DNA of 64,000 nt from Branchiostoma belcheri (Eukaryota > Chordata > Leptocardii > Amphioxiformes > Branchiostomatidae): positions 1,860,089 through 1,924,088 of the forward strand of contig NW_017804243.1 of the NCBI RefSeq assembly GCF_001625305.1, in the 5' to 3' direction. A model generated the notes under the pieces. It saw only the letters and a program-made list of their open reading frames with translations. It was not told where the DNA came from and made no database searches. Each line of letters begins with the position of its first letter. Position 1 is the first letter of the stretch. Of the stretch, positions 35,901 through 47,900 are shown piece by piece. The translations under genes and the position numbers were made by a program.

Positions 35901-38900
35901 GTGACTATGGTGATTACAGAAAGGCCCTCAGCTATCATGAACAGGCACTTAAGAAGAAGCAGAGTATCTATGGTGAGAACACTGCACATCCTGACATTGC
36001 CATGTCACTTCACAGCTTAGGTGCCACCTGGAGTAACCTTGGCAATCAAAGAAACGCCATCAGCTATTTGGAACAGTCACTACAGATGCAGCATAGTATC
36101 TATGGTGAGAACAATTCACATCCTGACATTGCCTCGTCACTTCACAACATGGGTAGAGTCTGGAGCAAACTTGACAATCATAAAAAGGCCATCAGATATT
36201 ATGAGAAATCACTACAGATGAGAAGGAGCTTCTATGTTGAAGGCACTGCACATCCTGATATCATCAAGTCACTTCACAACTTGGGTAATGCCTGGTATAA
36301 GCTTGGTGATCACAAAAAGGCCATCAGATATTATGAACAGTCACTACAGATGGAACATGGTATCTATGGTGAGAACACTGAACATCCTGACATCGCCAGG
36401 TCACATCACAACTTAGGTACCGCCTGGAGTAAACTTGGCAATCACAGAAAAGCCGTTAGCTATTTTGAACAGGCATTAAAGATAAAACGTAGTAGTATCT
36501 ATGGTGAGAACACTGAACATCCTGAAATTGCCAAGTCACTTTACAACTTAGGTACCACCTGGGGTCACCTTGGTGATCACAGAAAGGCCATCAGCTATCA
36601 TGAACAGGCACTACAGATGAGGAGGAATATCTATGGTGAGAACATTGAACATCCTGACATCGCCATGTCACTTAAGGAAATAGGTGTTATCTGTAGTCGC
36701 CTTGGTGATTACAGAAAGGCTGTCAGCTATTTTGAACAGGCACTGCAGATGGAACATAGTATCTATGGTGAGAACACTGAACATTCTGACATTGCCAGAT
36801 CACTTCAAAACTTAGGTATCGTCTGGGGTAACCTTGGTGATTACAGAAAGGCCATCAGCTATTGTGAACAGTCACTACAGATGAGTCGGATTATCTATGG
36901 TGAGAACACTGAACATCCTGATATCGCCAGGTTACTTCACAGCTTAGGTGCCTCCTGGGGAATCCTTGGCAATCACAGAAAGGCCGTCAGCTATCATGAA
37001 CAGGCACTAGAAATGTGGCGGAGTATCTATGGTGAGGACACTGAACATCCTGACATGGCCAGGTTACTTCACAACTTGGGTACCGCCTGGGGAATCCTTG
37101 GCAATCACAGAAAGGCCATCAGCTATCATGAACAGTCACTAGAGATGAGGTAGAGTATCTATGGTGAGGACACTGCTCATCCTGACATCGCCTTGTCACT
37201 TTGCAGTTTAGGTGCTGCCTGGAATAACCTTGGCGATCACAGAAAGGCTGTCAGCTATTTTGAACACTTAGGCTTTAGAGATGATGAGGAGTATCTATGT
37301 AGCTTCACATCCTAACATTGAAATTACATGTATACTTCGGGCATTGACTTTTGCTCGTAGGTTAATTCCTTGGTTAAAAATTAATACCATGTCAAGTTCT
37401 CCTATATAAAGTAAAATGTCAAGGAACTTGTTCCTGCTGCATCATTTTTAAATTGTCACGCATAATGGATGTCAAAACCTGTAATTGTCTTTGTCAAGAG
37501 GACTTTGTAATCATTGTGTGGCCTGGTGTGGATTCGCACGTGGGTCGACATTATAACATATCCTCTACCAGGGTTGAGGGCGCGGCTGGAAATAGTAGAA
37601 ATTGGCCAAATAGAGAGATAACACGCCGAGGGAGTTTAGCCATCCAGTTTACAGTTTGCCGGGCTAGTTATAACATATTTGTCGGCAAATTGTTTTTAAT
37701 TTTTGGTGTGTGGGTAGCACAGAATGTTGTTAAAATGTACTTCAATTAAAAAAAAATAGGCCATGCGGTTTTTCCCAATCTAATTGTAGCGTACTTTTTG
37801 TGCATTTGTTGTTTATATGACTACTATGTATGCACCCTAAGTCAAAAATCTGTGCCACATGTGACTCAGTGAGCAGAAAGTCTGTGGCACCACCCTCTTT
37901 GTTAAGGGATGACAGTAATACCCCGATGTAGATGTCCTCAAGTAATAATCCACTGATCACCGAGTCACATGTGTCCAGCCTTCTCAAAACAAGCCGGCTA
38001 CCGGCGAAAATCGCCGCCTACTCAAATTTTTGCGCCGGCTACTTTCGTGTAAATTTTCAGAAAACACTGTAGTCTCCGCAATTTTTCTCACAAACTCCAC
38101 CGGCTCATTTATTCTGACGAACTTCAGACAATTTTCTGCTAGCTTTCTGGATCTGAAAACTGCTTCTTTCTTAGCCTCCTGTGCAGCTTTCTAGTGCACG
38201 ANNNNNNNNNNNNNNNNNNNNNNNNNNNNNNNNNNNNNNNNNNNNNNNNNNNNNNNNNNNNNNNNNNNNNNNNNNNNNNNNNNNNNNNNNNNNNNNNNNN
38301 NNNNNNNNNNNNNNNNNNNNNNNNNNNNNNNNNNNNNNNNNNNNNNNNNNNNNNNNNNNNNNNNNNNNNNNNNNNNNNNNNNNNNNNNNNNNNNNNNNNN
38401 NNNNNNNNNNNNNNNNNNNNNNNNNNNNNNNNNNNNNNNNNNNNNNNNNNNNNNNNNNNNNNNNNNNNNNNNNNNNNNNNNNNNNNNNNNNNNNNNNNNN
38501 NNNNNNNNNNNNNNNNNNNNNNNNNNNNNNNNNNNNNNNNNNNNNNNNNNNNNNNNNNNNNNNNNNNNNNNNNNNNNNNNNNNNNNNNNNNNNNNNNNNN
38601 NNNNNNNNNNNNNNNNNNNNNNNNNNNNNNNNNNNNNNNNNNNNNNNNNNNNNNNNNNNNNNNNNNNNNNNNNNNNNNNNNNNNNNNNNNNNNNNNNNNN
38701 NNNNNNNNNNNNNNNNNNNNNNNNNNNNNNNNNNNNNNNNNNNNNNNNNNNNNNNNNNNNNNNNNNNNNNNNNNNNNNNNNNNNNNNNNNNNNNNNNNNN
38801 NNNNNNNNNNNNNNNNNNNNNNNNNNNNNNNNNNGATCGTAAAATGATCACTCATCTGTTGTCTCCACTAGTGTGTCATTTGTAGCGTAATCACGGCGAG

Positions 38901-41900
38901 CCAAAAATCAGCGTCAAAAAAAGAAAACCCCGGAATAAAAAACGCACACTCCGCATCGCTGTACAGAAACAGGAGATTTCAGGCGCCATCTTGTCATGAA
39001 TAAGTAAGTAGCACCACGAGATCGACGCTCTGATTGGTTCACCTCACATGACCTGCGTTCTGATTGGATAAGCGATGTGGCTAGCAGCACGCAGCGCGGG
39101 AACATTTTTCTTCGACGGTGAAGAAGAGAGACACATTTACGCTGCTTTCTACGTTTTTTCTACGACTACTTAGCAACATCCTATTACAGAAATGCATAAT
39201 TAAAAGAATTGTCGGGGAGATTTATATTTCTCTACGCCGATTTTTGGCCTTTTTCTCGTAATATTCTTGTTCAAGGAACCCGGAAGTCAGTGTACCGGGA
39301 CGCGGGGTGAATTTCCATAGGGCATTTATGGCCCGCACCCCGCTAGAATTAAACCGTCAAAACAGAAACAAAACTTCCAAAAAGCGAACCTGTGACATTT
39401 TTTCAGATCCCAATGACTATATTTTCGATCAAATTGACAATTTAAATATGCTTTCTTTATTTTTCTGCATTTTGTGGCCGGGCCGCGCGTAATACGATCG
39501 GAGTGGCAAACAAATTTAATACAGCCTTTTTCCGGAATTATTTGTGCACGAACAGTAAATTTTGGAGCCATAAGATTGCCATTAAAGATGCTCAGAATGT
39601 ACCAAAAACGATGTTTAGGGGTCTAATTCTTACGATTTCCTCCGGGATTACGGTTAAATCATTCGTGGCTCGCCTGCTACTTTTTCTTATCAGCCACCCT
39701 TCTCTAAATTTTTTGGAGAAGGCTGGTGTCATCTGTATAATGTGACGTCATAGAAGCAGTGGATCGCTCATTCCTTTACAAAGACTGGATTTTTCAGAAA
39801 AAAAAATGAAGCGACAGGGTGACAAAAAATTTTCAAAAATGAAAAACGACCTAGGCATCCTATGATAGCCCAAAATGCTGCAATGATAGGAGCCATGAAG
39901 TCAACATACCAACATTTGTTGTTTTGTAATTTAAAACAATGAATTTCAAACGAACTTACAACAACTCTGAAGAGAAGGGACTTCTTTCAACTGTTGGGCA
40001 AAAAATTATTACGAGCATTTTGGAGTTGATTCAGAGGTTGAAATGTTTTTGCAAATAAAGAAAAATGAAGCCAGGGGAATCTGAACCAACAAATTAAATT
40101 GGTGTGGCCTTATCTGAGTTTGAGTACATGTGAGTGATCTACTTGAAACTGTCAGTAACACAGCAATGGAAACATTTGGAAAGTCCAGTGGGTATTATTA
40201 GCTGTTGTGTCACACATAACACCTGGTCCATACAGCCAGTAATTGTTTACTGCTGACACCTGATACTGCAGGTATTCACAATGATGTCAGAAGGTCATGG
40301 GAGATCCCCCTTCACACCTCGGGACTTACCAGTCTTTCTGAACGGTTGTTAGGGACACACCAAAGGGCTCACAGACAGCAGTAGAGCAACAAGGAGACAA
40401 GATCTAACATGGAAATCTACATGTATCTGTTCTGTGTTTTTCCTTTGTTATTTGGAATAACAACCTCTGGCCGACCGGAACATGCTGAAGCCGACCCGTT
40501 GAAGCTACCCCTCCCCAGTGAGTATGAACAACTCCTGCAGAAAGGTGAGGAGGCTGTACAGAGGGGAGACCTGGACTCATCAGAGAAGCACTTTGCAGCA
40601 GCACTCAGGCTTGTACATGTCAGAGGTAGGTTAAAAATGTTGACATGCACAATTTTACACTATCTGAGTTTTTGGGCCCCCTGGTGGCTTTCCTAGGTAC
40701 TGATTGATATCTCATGATCTAGACATGCTAGGGTCATGAATTTTGGATGGTAGATAGCTCTTGAGCTAGACAAGAAGTGACATTAGTTTGGGTCCCCTAG
40801 CAGCTTGTTCTGGAACTGCAGGACAGTTTGTTTAAAGAATCTAAGAAGGAGGATAACTCAAAAACCGACGGACAGATTGTCATAATTTTCAGGTGTATAG
40901 GTAGCTTAAGTGATGCTTGATGTAATTAGATGATAATTATGCAAATCATGAGCTAATTTGCATAATCAATGAGGAATTTCTATAAATCTGCTGTATTCCA
41001 TAATACAGCCTATGGAACACTTGTGACATGTAATTGGGATTGAGAGGTACTATTAATATATAGATTAGATTATGTAAGTAAAGACCCAATTTGCATAATT
41101 AATGGCAAATTGCTATAACGACATAGTGGTAACTGCCAGGTAGTTCATACTTGCCACATTTGAATGTTAAGTGAGGTTTAACTTGAATAAACATAATTTA
41201 TTCAAATCACAACCTCATTAGTATAATTTATGAGGAAGTGCTAGAATAGCCCTCTAAAATAAGGCTGTCATTGGGTGGAGAATATGATCAACTGATATAC
41301 ATATGGATGGAAATGAAAATCAATGATCTTATTTTCCTCATAAATAAGATATTACATGTATTATCATTATAATAAAAATCTATAATTTCCTCAGTCAGAA
41401 TGATTAACATCATTTGGCAAAGGTATGAGGTCATGGAACTCTTGTTAATTACAATAATAACTTCTATGAAAACTTAGCGTATACAATTTGATTTGCAAAC
41501 AAAGAAATGATTCTACTCCAAACTTCATAAAGATTTTATTATCTATTTCTAAGTGTAACAATGTTAAAAAGTTATGTACAAAACTTGAACAAATCTGTTG
41601 CTTTCCTACAGATCCAACTGTTCAACAGTATGAAAAAGAAGTTTCACCCCTGCACAAGTTGGGTGATGTCTACTGCAGGCGAGGCTGTCAAACAGGAGAC
41701 GGGGGAGACTTTGTCAAGGCGGCAGCACTCTACCAAGCAGCAGTGGCCAGGTCAAAGGTCTACAGCGAGACCCTTAAAACTGCAATTGAAGAAACAGACG
41801 TGCTGTTTCTCAAACATGCCTTAAAGATAGATCATGTCAATCCAGATAAGATAGAAAAACACAAGAAACAGCTGAAAACATTTCGTGAAGGAATAAAACT

Positions 41901-44900
41901 GGAGATAGACTCCCTTGACAAAGGAGAGTTCTCCTTCATGGATGATGATGAAGTATCAATTCATGTGGAGATGGAAGCCAAGAGAGCTGACACTGTCAGG
42001 CAGTTGTTTGAGAAGATTGCAAAAGAAAGGAAGGACTTCATTGGGCAGCTTGTAGACGAGTGTATTGAAGTAATAGGCCCCCCTCCCTGTAAGTACGCCC
42101 TGATAGGTTTGGGTTCACAGGCTACGGGACTGGCAACTCCGTACTCAGACCTGGACTTTGCCATCTTGATAGAGGAGGAAAATGAAACAAATGTGGCGTA
42201 TTTCCGTCGACTCACCCTCTACCTGCACCTCAAGGTGGTCAACCTGGGAGAAACAATCCTCCCAGCCATGGGGATAACAAGTCTGAATGACTTCTACTCA
42301 GACGACCCACTGGACAACTGGTTCTATGACTCTGTCACACCAGCAATGCCACATGCAAGCAAGACTCCACTGGGCAGGGGTAAGACAGCTAAACTTATCC
42401 ACACACCATGTGAGATGATCAAAATCATGCAAAATGACCTGACTGTCCAAATAAAGAAAGGCTACCATCTCGCCAGCGTATTGGGGAATGTGTGTTTGAT
42501 CGCAGGAGACCAGGACTTGGTCAATGTGCATTCCACCTTGTGGACTGACAGCAACTTGAAAGTAGTGAAGGGACAATATCTGTTTTACAGGGATTGAGCA
42601 TAATGATGGAAGATACAAATGCTGAAATGTTTACACTCAAAGCTCCAACATCTAGGCTGCTAGATGTGAAGAAAGAAATGTATCGATTTTCCACCGTTGC
42701 AGTGTCGTGTTGGGCACTACTCTTTGGAATACAGCCCACCACAATATGGGAGACTATTCAGAAGATGAACATGAACGGAGTCATCAACAGTGAGAACGCG
42801 CATCACTTGATGGTGCTGGTCAGCATCTCAGGAGAACTGAGGCTGCGGACATACATGAACAACCGTGGACAGGTGGAGAAGATGTCAGCCTTATCGTCCA
42901 TGTCTGATAACACAGATATTGAGGAGAAGTTGAAGAAGGTATTTTACCTCTCAAATACAAAACAACTGATGAGGTACCATTACACAGCAATACCATTAAA
43001 GGCCTTTATTTCACAACTTACCAAAATCCAACATTCTAAAATAATGGTCAAACCATCTAATACATGTATAAAAATTCTGTTTGTCAATTCGTCACAAATA
43101 CAAGCCATGGTATATTCAAGTCTGTGTGAGTATGAAAAAGCTAAGTCCTATGCAGCTCGGGCACTACAGGATCGTATTTCTACATATGGTAAATCAGATC
43201 CTAACGTCGGCATCTTACTTAACATCTTGGGTGATGCCTGTGGGAAGCTTGGTGAATACAAAAAGGCCGTCAGCTATCATGAACAAGCACTACAGATGAG
43301 TCAGATTATCTATGGTAAGAACACTGAGCATCCCCACACCGCCTCGTCACTTAACAACTTGGGTAATGCCTGGGACAATCTTGGTGATTACAGAAAGGCC
43401 GTCAGCTATCATGAACAAGCACTACAGATGAGTCAGGGTATCTATGGTAAGAACACTGAGCATCCTGACATCGCCTCGTCACTTAACAATTTAGGTAATG
43501 CCTCAGCTGGTACAATCTTGGTGACTACAGAAAGGCTGTCAGCTATCATGAACAGTCACTACAGATGAAGCGGAGTATCTATGGTGAGAACACTGAACAT
43601 CCTGATATCACCTTGTCACTTAACAACTTAGGTGCTGCCTGGGGACAACTTTGTGATCACAGAAAGGCTGTCAGCTATCATGAACAGTCAGTACAGATAA
43701 TGCAGATTATCTATGGTGAGGGCACTGAACATCCTCATATTGCCTCGTCACTTAACAACTTAGGTAATGCCTGGTATAACCTTTGTGATCACAGAAAGGC
43801 CGTCAGCTACTATGAACAGTCACTACAGATGAGGTGTAGTATCTATGGTGACAACACTGAACATCCTGACATTGCCGACTCACTTCACAACTTGGGCGCC
43901 GCCTGGACTGACCTTGGTGATCAACGAAAAGCCGTCAGCTATTTTGAACAGTCACTACAGATGAGGCATAGTATCTATGGTGAGAACACTGCACATCCTG
44001 ACATTGCCAAGTCACTTGACAACTTAGGTGCTGCTTGGGATAACCTTGGCAATCAAAGAAAAGCCATCAGCTATTTTGAACAGTCACTACATATGTGGCA
44101 TTGTATCTATGGTGAGAACACTGAACATCCTGACATCGCCTCATCACTTCACAACTTGGGTATAGTCTGGAGGAATCTTGGTGATTACAGAAAGGCCGTC
44201 AGCTATTTTGAACAGGCACTACAGATGAAGCGGAGTATCTATGGTGAGAACACTGAACATCCTGACATCGCCGACTCACTTCACAACTTAGGTGCTGCCT
44301 GGGATAACCTTCAAGTTGGTGATTATAGAAAGAGATAATGAGGAGTACCCATGTAACGTCAGATCCTAAGATTAAAATCATCATTGACTATTGCTCGTAG
44401 TAAACTCATTCAGTCATTGGTGAAAAATTTATACCAATTGCCAACTTCTCCAGGATATAAGGTAAAATGTCAATAGCAACTCATTCCTACTGACATTTTT
44501 AAAGTGTCGCTATAATGGATGTGAAAACCTCTTATGATTCTTGTTCATCTTAGCCAGTAAAATCTCAGAGGCATGACATGGTGGACCTTTATAGTTCATT
44601 TTGTTCTGAAAGTTGGTGTTTTTTCTAATGTCAGCTTGCAAAATACCTGGTTGCCCAGTTGCCCCGGGCAACCAAATTTTACTTGAGACAACCTATTTTT
44701 GAACCTAGGTAGCCCAGTGTGCTACCTGAATTTTAAGAATCCCCCCCCCCCAAATCATGCCCACTTGGGTTGCACCACTGTATCCGGCAGATGCTTTTTA
44801 ATTTTAGGTATTAATGGCCTATTACTTAAGTATCAGTTAACTTAAGGCTGTTAGAAATATTGTCAAAGGCGTATGTATGTAACATTACTTACTATATATT

Positions 44901-47900
44901 TGAGGAAAGTAGTAACTTATAGGTGCAATATGGGGCAACCTAAAATTCTGATGGGCAACCTAATTTTTGCCTGGTTCAAAAAAGTATTTTGCACACTGAA
45001 TGTCCTTTATTCTTTCTTAGTGTAATATTTTAAGCCCTGGAACTTGACTATCCTTGTCTCTCTACACAAAAGTGTTTGATTATGTAAGATCAAAGGCCCA
45101 ACTAAGAACACCTTTCTTCCTTCAATACCAAATTTCTTATTGGCGGGTTTCATACTTTTTAAGATTGATGTTCTTCCTCTCCCGTGAAAATAACAAAATT
45201 TGTCACACTTACCATCATCTTGTGGGAAAAGTTCTAAGACTATATGGTTTTCAATACAAGCCCAAACTTCTTTTAGCCTGGAAGTTTTTACTCTAAGATT
45301 TTTGTTCTTACCCCAAGAACACCACATTTTTATTGGGTAAAAATATATTGAATTCTTACTTTATCTCGCAACCAAAATATCTTTCTTTTCTAAAGCACAA
45401 AATTCTTGGTACCTAGAAATGGGTTCTTTCCTTTAAGATTTATGTTTTACACTAGAGTAAGGAAGGTTACAGTTATCATCTGCATAATTATATACCTGTC
45501 AATCACGTTATACGCCTCCTCTGTACCCAGGATGCACAGGGCATTGACAGCTGCGTATGTAGGAGCCAGGTGTGCCAGCTGTCCTGGGCCACCTGCAACA
45601 GGTGTGCAAATACATGTAACTCAGTCTTTAGTCAAAACATCAGAGAAATGCTGCGTGGTTTAGTGATATCACAGTATAATAGGTACAGCACTGCTAAAAT
45701 TGATGATACACAACAGACCTTTCAATGACAGAGTATTGTATGCAAGAAATAAACAGTCCACATGGTTCTGTTTTGTTTGATAAGATATATAAGGCTGCCC
45801 AGCTCTGTCCTGTTTTATTTGAATAAAGATTCTGTCAAAGACTTGTTGTAACTGGATTTAATGTTATTGAAGAACATACATGTATATCAAATGGTCAAAT
45901 TGTTCAGATACAGGCACAGGTACAGGTCTGAACCTGTACTTAAACCTCTGTACCTGTACCTGTACCTGATTCGTTCAGGTATTCAGCCCAACTGTAGAAG
46001 CTAGACACTCAGTCTTACTACTAATATAATACTAGTGGCTGAATGAAGGGTGAATAAAGAAAACTCATCTTACCTCCAAACCCACCGTTTGGATGTTGGC
46101 ACGCTGACAGGAACTGTGCAATCCTACAATAAATTGTTCAATGTGAGTTAAACATACAACTGTAAATTTATTTATCTAAGCAAAAATGTAATTAGGGAGT
46201 AGAAGGAAGTTTTTTCATTGTTTTACATTCACTACTGAAACATTTTAATACGTAATTAGAAAGGCATAGTAATTTTGCAATGTGACAAATTTCCAGTGGA
46301 AAGACTACTGCAACACTTAAGTAATTTTAAGATTTACAGTAGTATGTATAGAATATTTTTGTGTCCCAAGGAAATTTTACCACAGAACCCCTCGTCATGC
46401 CCTGTGGCTCATGAGCTTCTCATGGTCTATCGTAACTGGGGACTGGCATGTGTACTGGCCCTGGGAACAGTCTATCTTTCAGGCTATGTTTCTGGTTGCA
46501 GAGTTGAATGTCTGACTCACTCTGAGACTGTTTCTTCTGGGATGGGTTCCTCTAACAGTTCCAGACCATGGACGATCCAGTAACACAACCACGGTCGGCT
46601 GGCATCCAGGCACTGGGGAATGAGGAAACTCACTGTCAAGGGAACTGCATGGCATTTTTGTATCAGGCACAGCAAGCTACTATCACTAATAGTATGTAAC
46701 TGTAAATCACAATTTTTCTGCAATACTGTAATATTTCAGTTTTTGCGGTCACTTCTGTAGCCATACTGAAAAGTCATGCCGGGGCATCCGGACATACAAA
46801 TGTGCAAGAACTCCTGCACACAGACTACAAATTTTACTATTAGGCTCACCCCTGAGGTATCGCCAAAAAAAAGAGCAAAGATGCCAGGTGGGCAATGCAA
46901 CAGATAACAGTCCTTACCTCGTACACATCTGACAGGTGTCGGAGGCCTTTCTTCAGGTAAGCCAGGTGTTTCTCCCTGTGTAGAACAGGGCTGAAATAAC
47001 ATAAAACCACATACAGGTGATTGAGGCGTGTGAGGTTGACCCAGGGGCTTAATCACAATAGAACAGGTCAGAAATGTATCCACTGTATATTGTACTTTTG
47101 TATACATTATTAATATGTAGGGCTAAAAATACAAACTGCATGTGCAGGTAAAATTGGAGCTGTGCAGGTATTTCTGATGTCTACCAGGTGTAACCCTCCT
47201 GCACTGGTCCATGTGTAATTGGGACTTTTATATCTACACGTAGCAGTATGTGGATTTTCATATGCATTAATTTGGCAAAAATTGACAATAAGTGTCTAGT
47301 AACGTATTAACGTTACATATAACGAAGCCAAGCCAACAACAACATTAAAAATAAATTTATAATCATAATAAATAAATAAATAACTCACTCAGCATCCCCA
47401 TCTGACCTCCGATGGAAGTTTGAGTACAGCTGCTCTACAGACTCCTCCACCTTTTCCTGAAACAACAGAAAACACATACTACTATGGTAGTACATACTGG
47501 TACATGTACTAGTATGTCATAGGTTCATCAATACAGAACTCTAAAACTAAATACTAGCAGGATAGGACGGTTTTTACATAACTAGCATGGATACTCTATG
47601 ATGCCAATAACAAATTTTCCTGCTCTGTTGTGTTGAGTCCTTCAATATTGTGTAGGGATTCAATATTTACAAATACCCATCTCCAAAATCATACAAATCC
47701 ACCTGTTTTAAATATCATCTGACATGGAATAATATTATAAACACATGACTGTCATGACAACATTTGAAATTCATTAGGTTTCTATCGCAAGTTATGCATC
47801 TCATATGGTATAACGGAAGTGTATATTTTCTCAGAGTGAGCCTGGGACGTTCATAGCACGTTTATTAGCTCACCTGCTCAAGTGATGAATGGGTAGCCAG

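Larger units (their letters stand above)
31190..37500 (+). repeat. Segmental duplication, unit 1
   Basis: This unit matches 40118-44545. Homology starts upstream of the genes at gagtacatgtgagtga with aaactgtcagtaaca. It includes catttggaaagtcc and cacctcgggacttaccagtc, and continues past the stop codons into ggtaaaatgtcaa-like and cataatggatgt-like 3' sequence. Introns differ strongly in length, while parts of the exons are nearly identical. Confidence 0.7.
40118..44545 (+). repeat. Segmental duplication, unit 2
   Basis: This is the counterpart of 31190-37500. It lacks the approximately 1.85 kb containing copy 1's three 5' exons and has a longer first intron (40626-41611 compared with 33489-33749). 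Confidence 0.7.

Noticed and set aside
38139..38885. Four overlapping open frames of more than 200 residues
   Set aside because: They run through the N gap and consist almost wholly of unknown residues.
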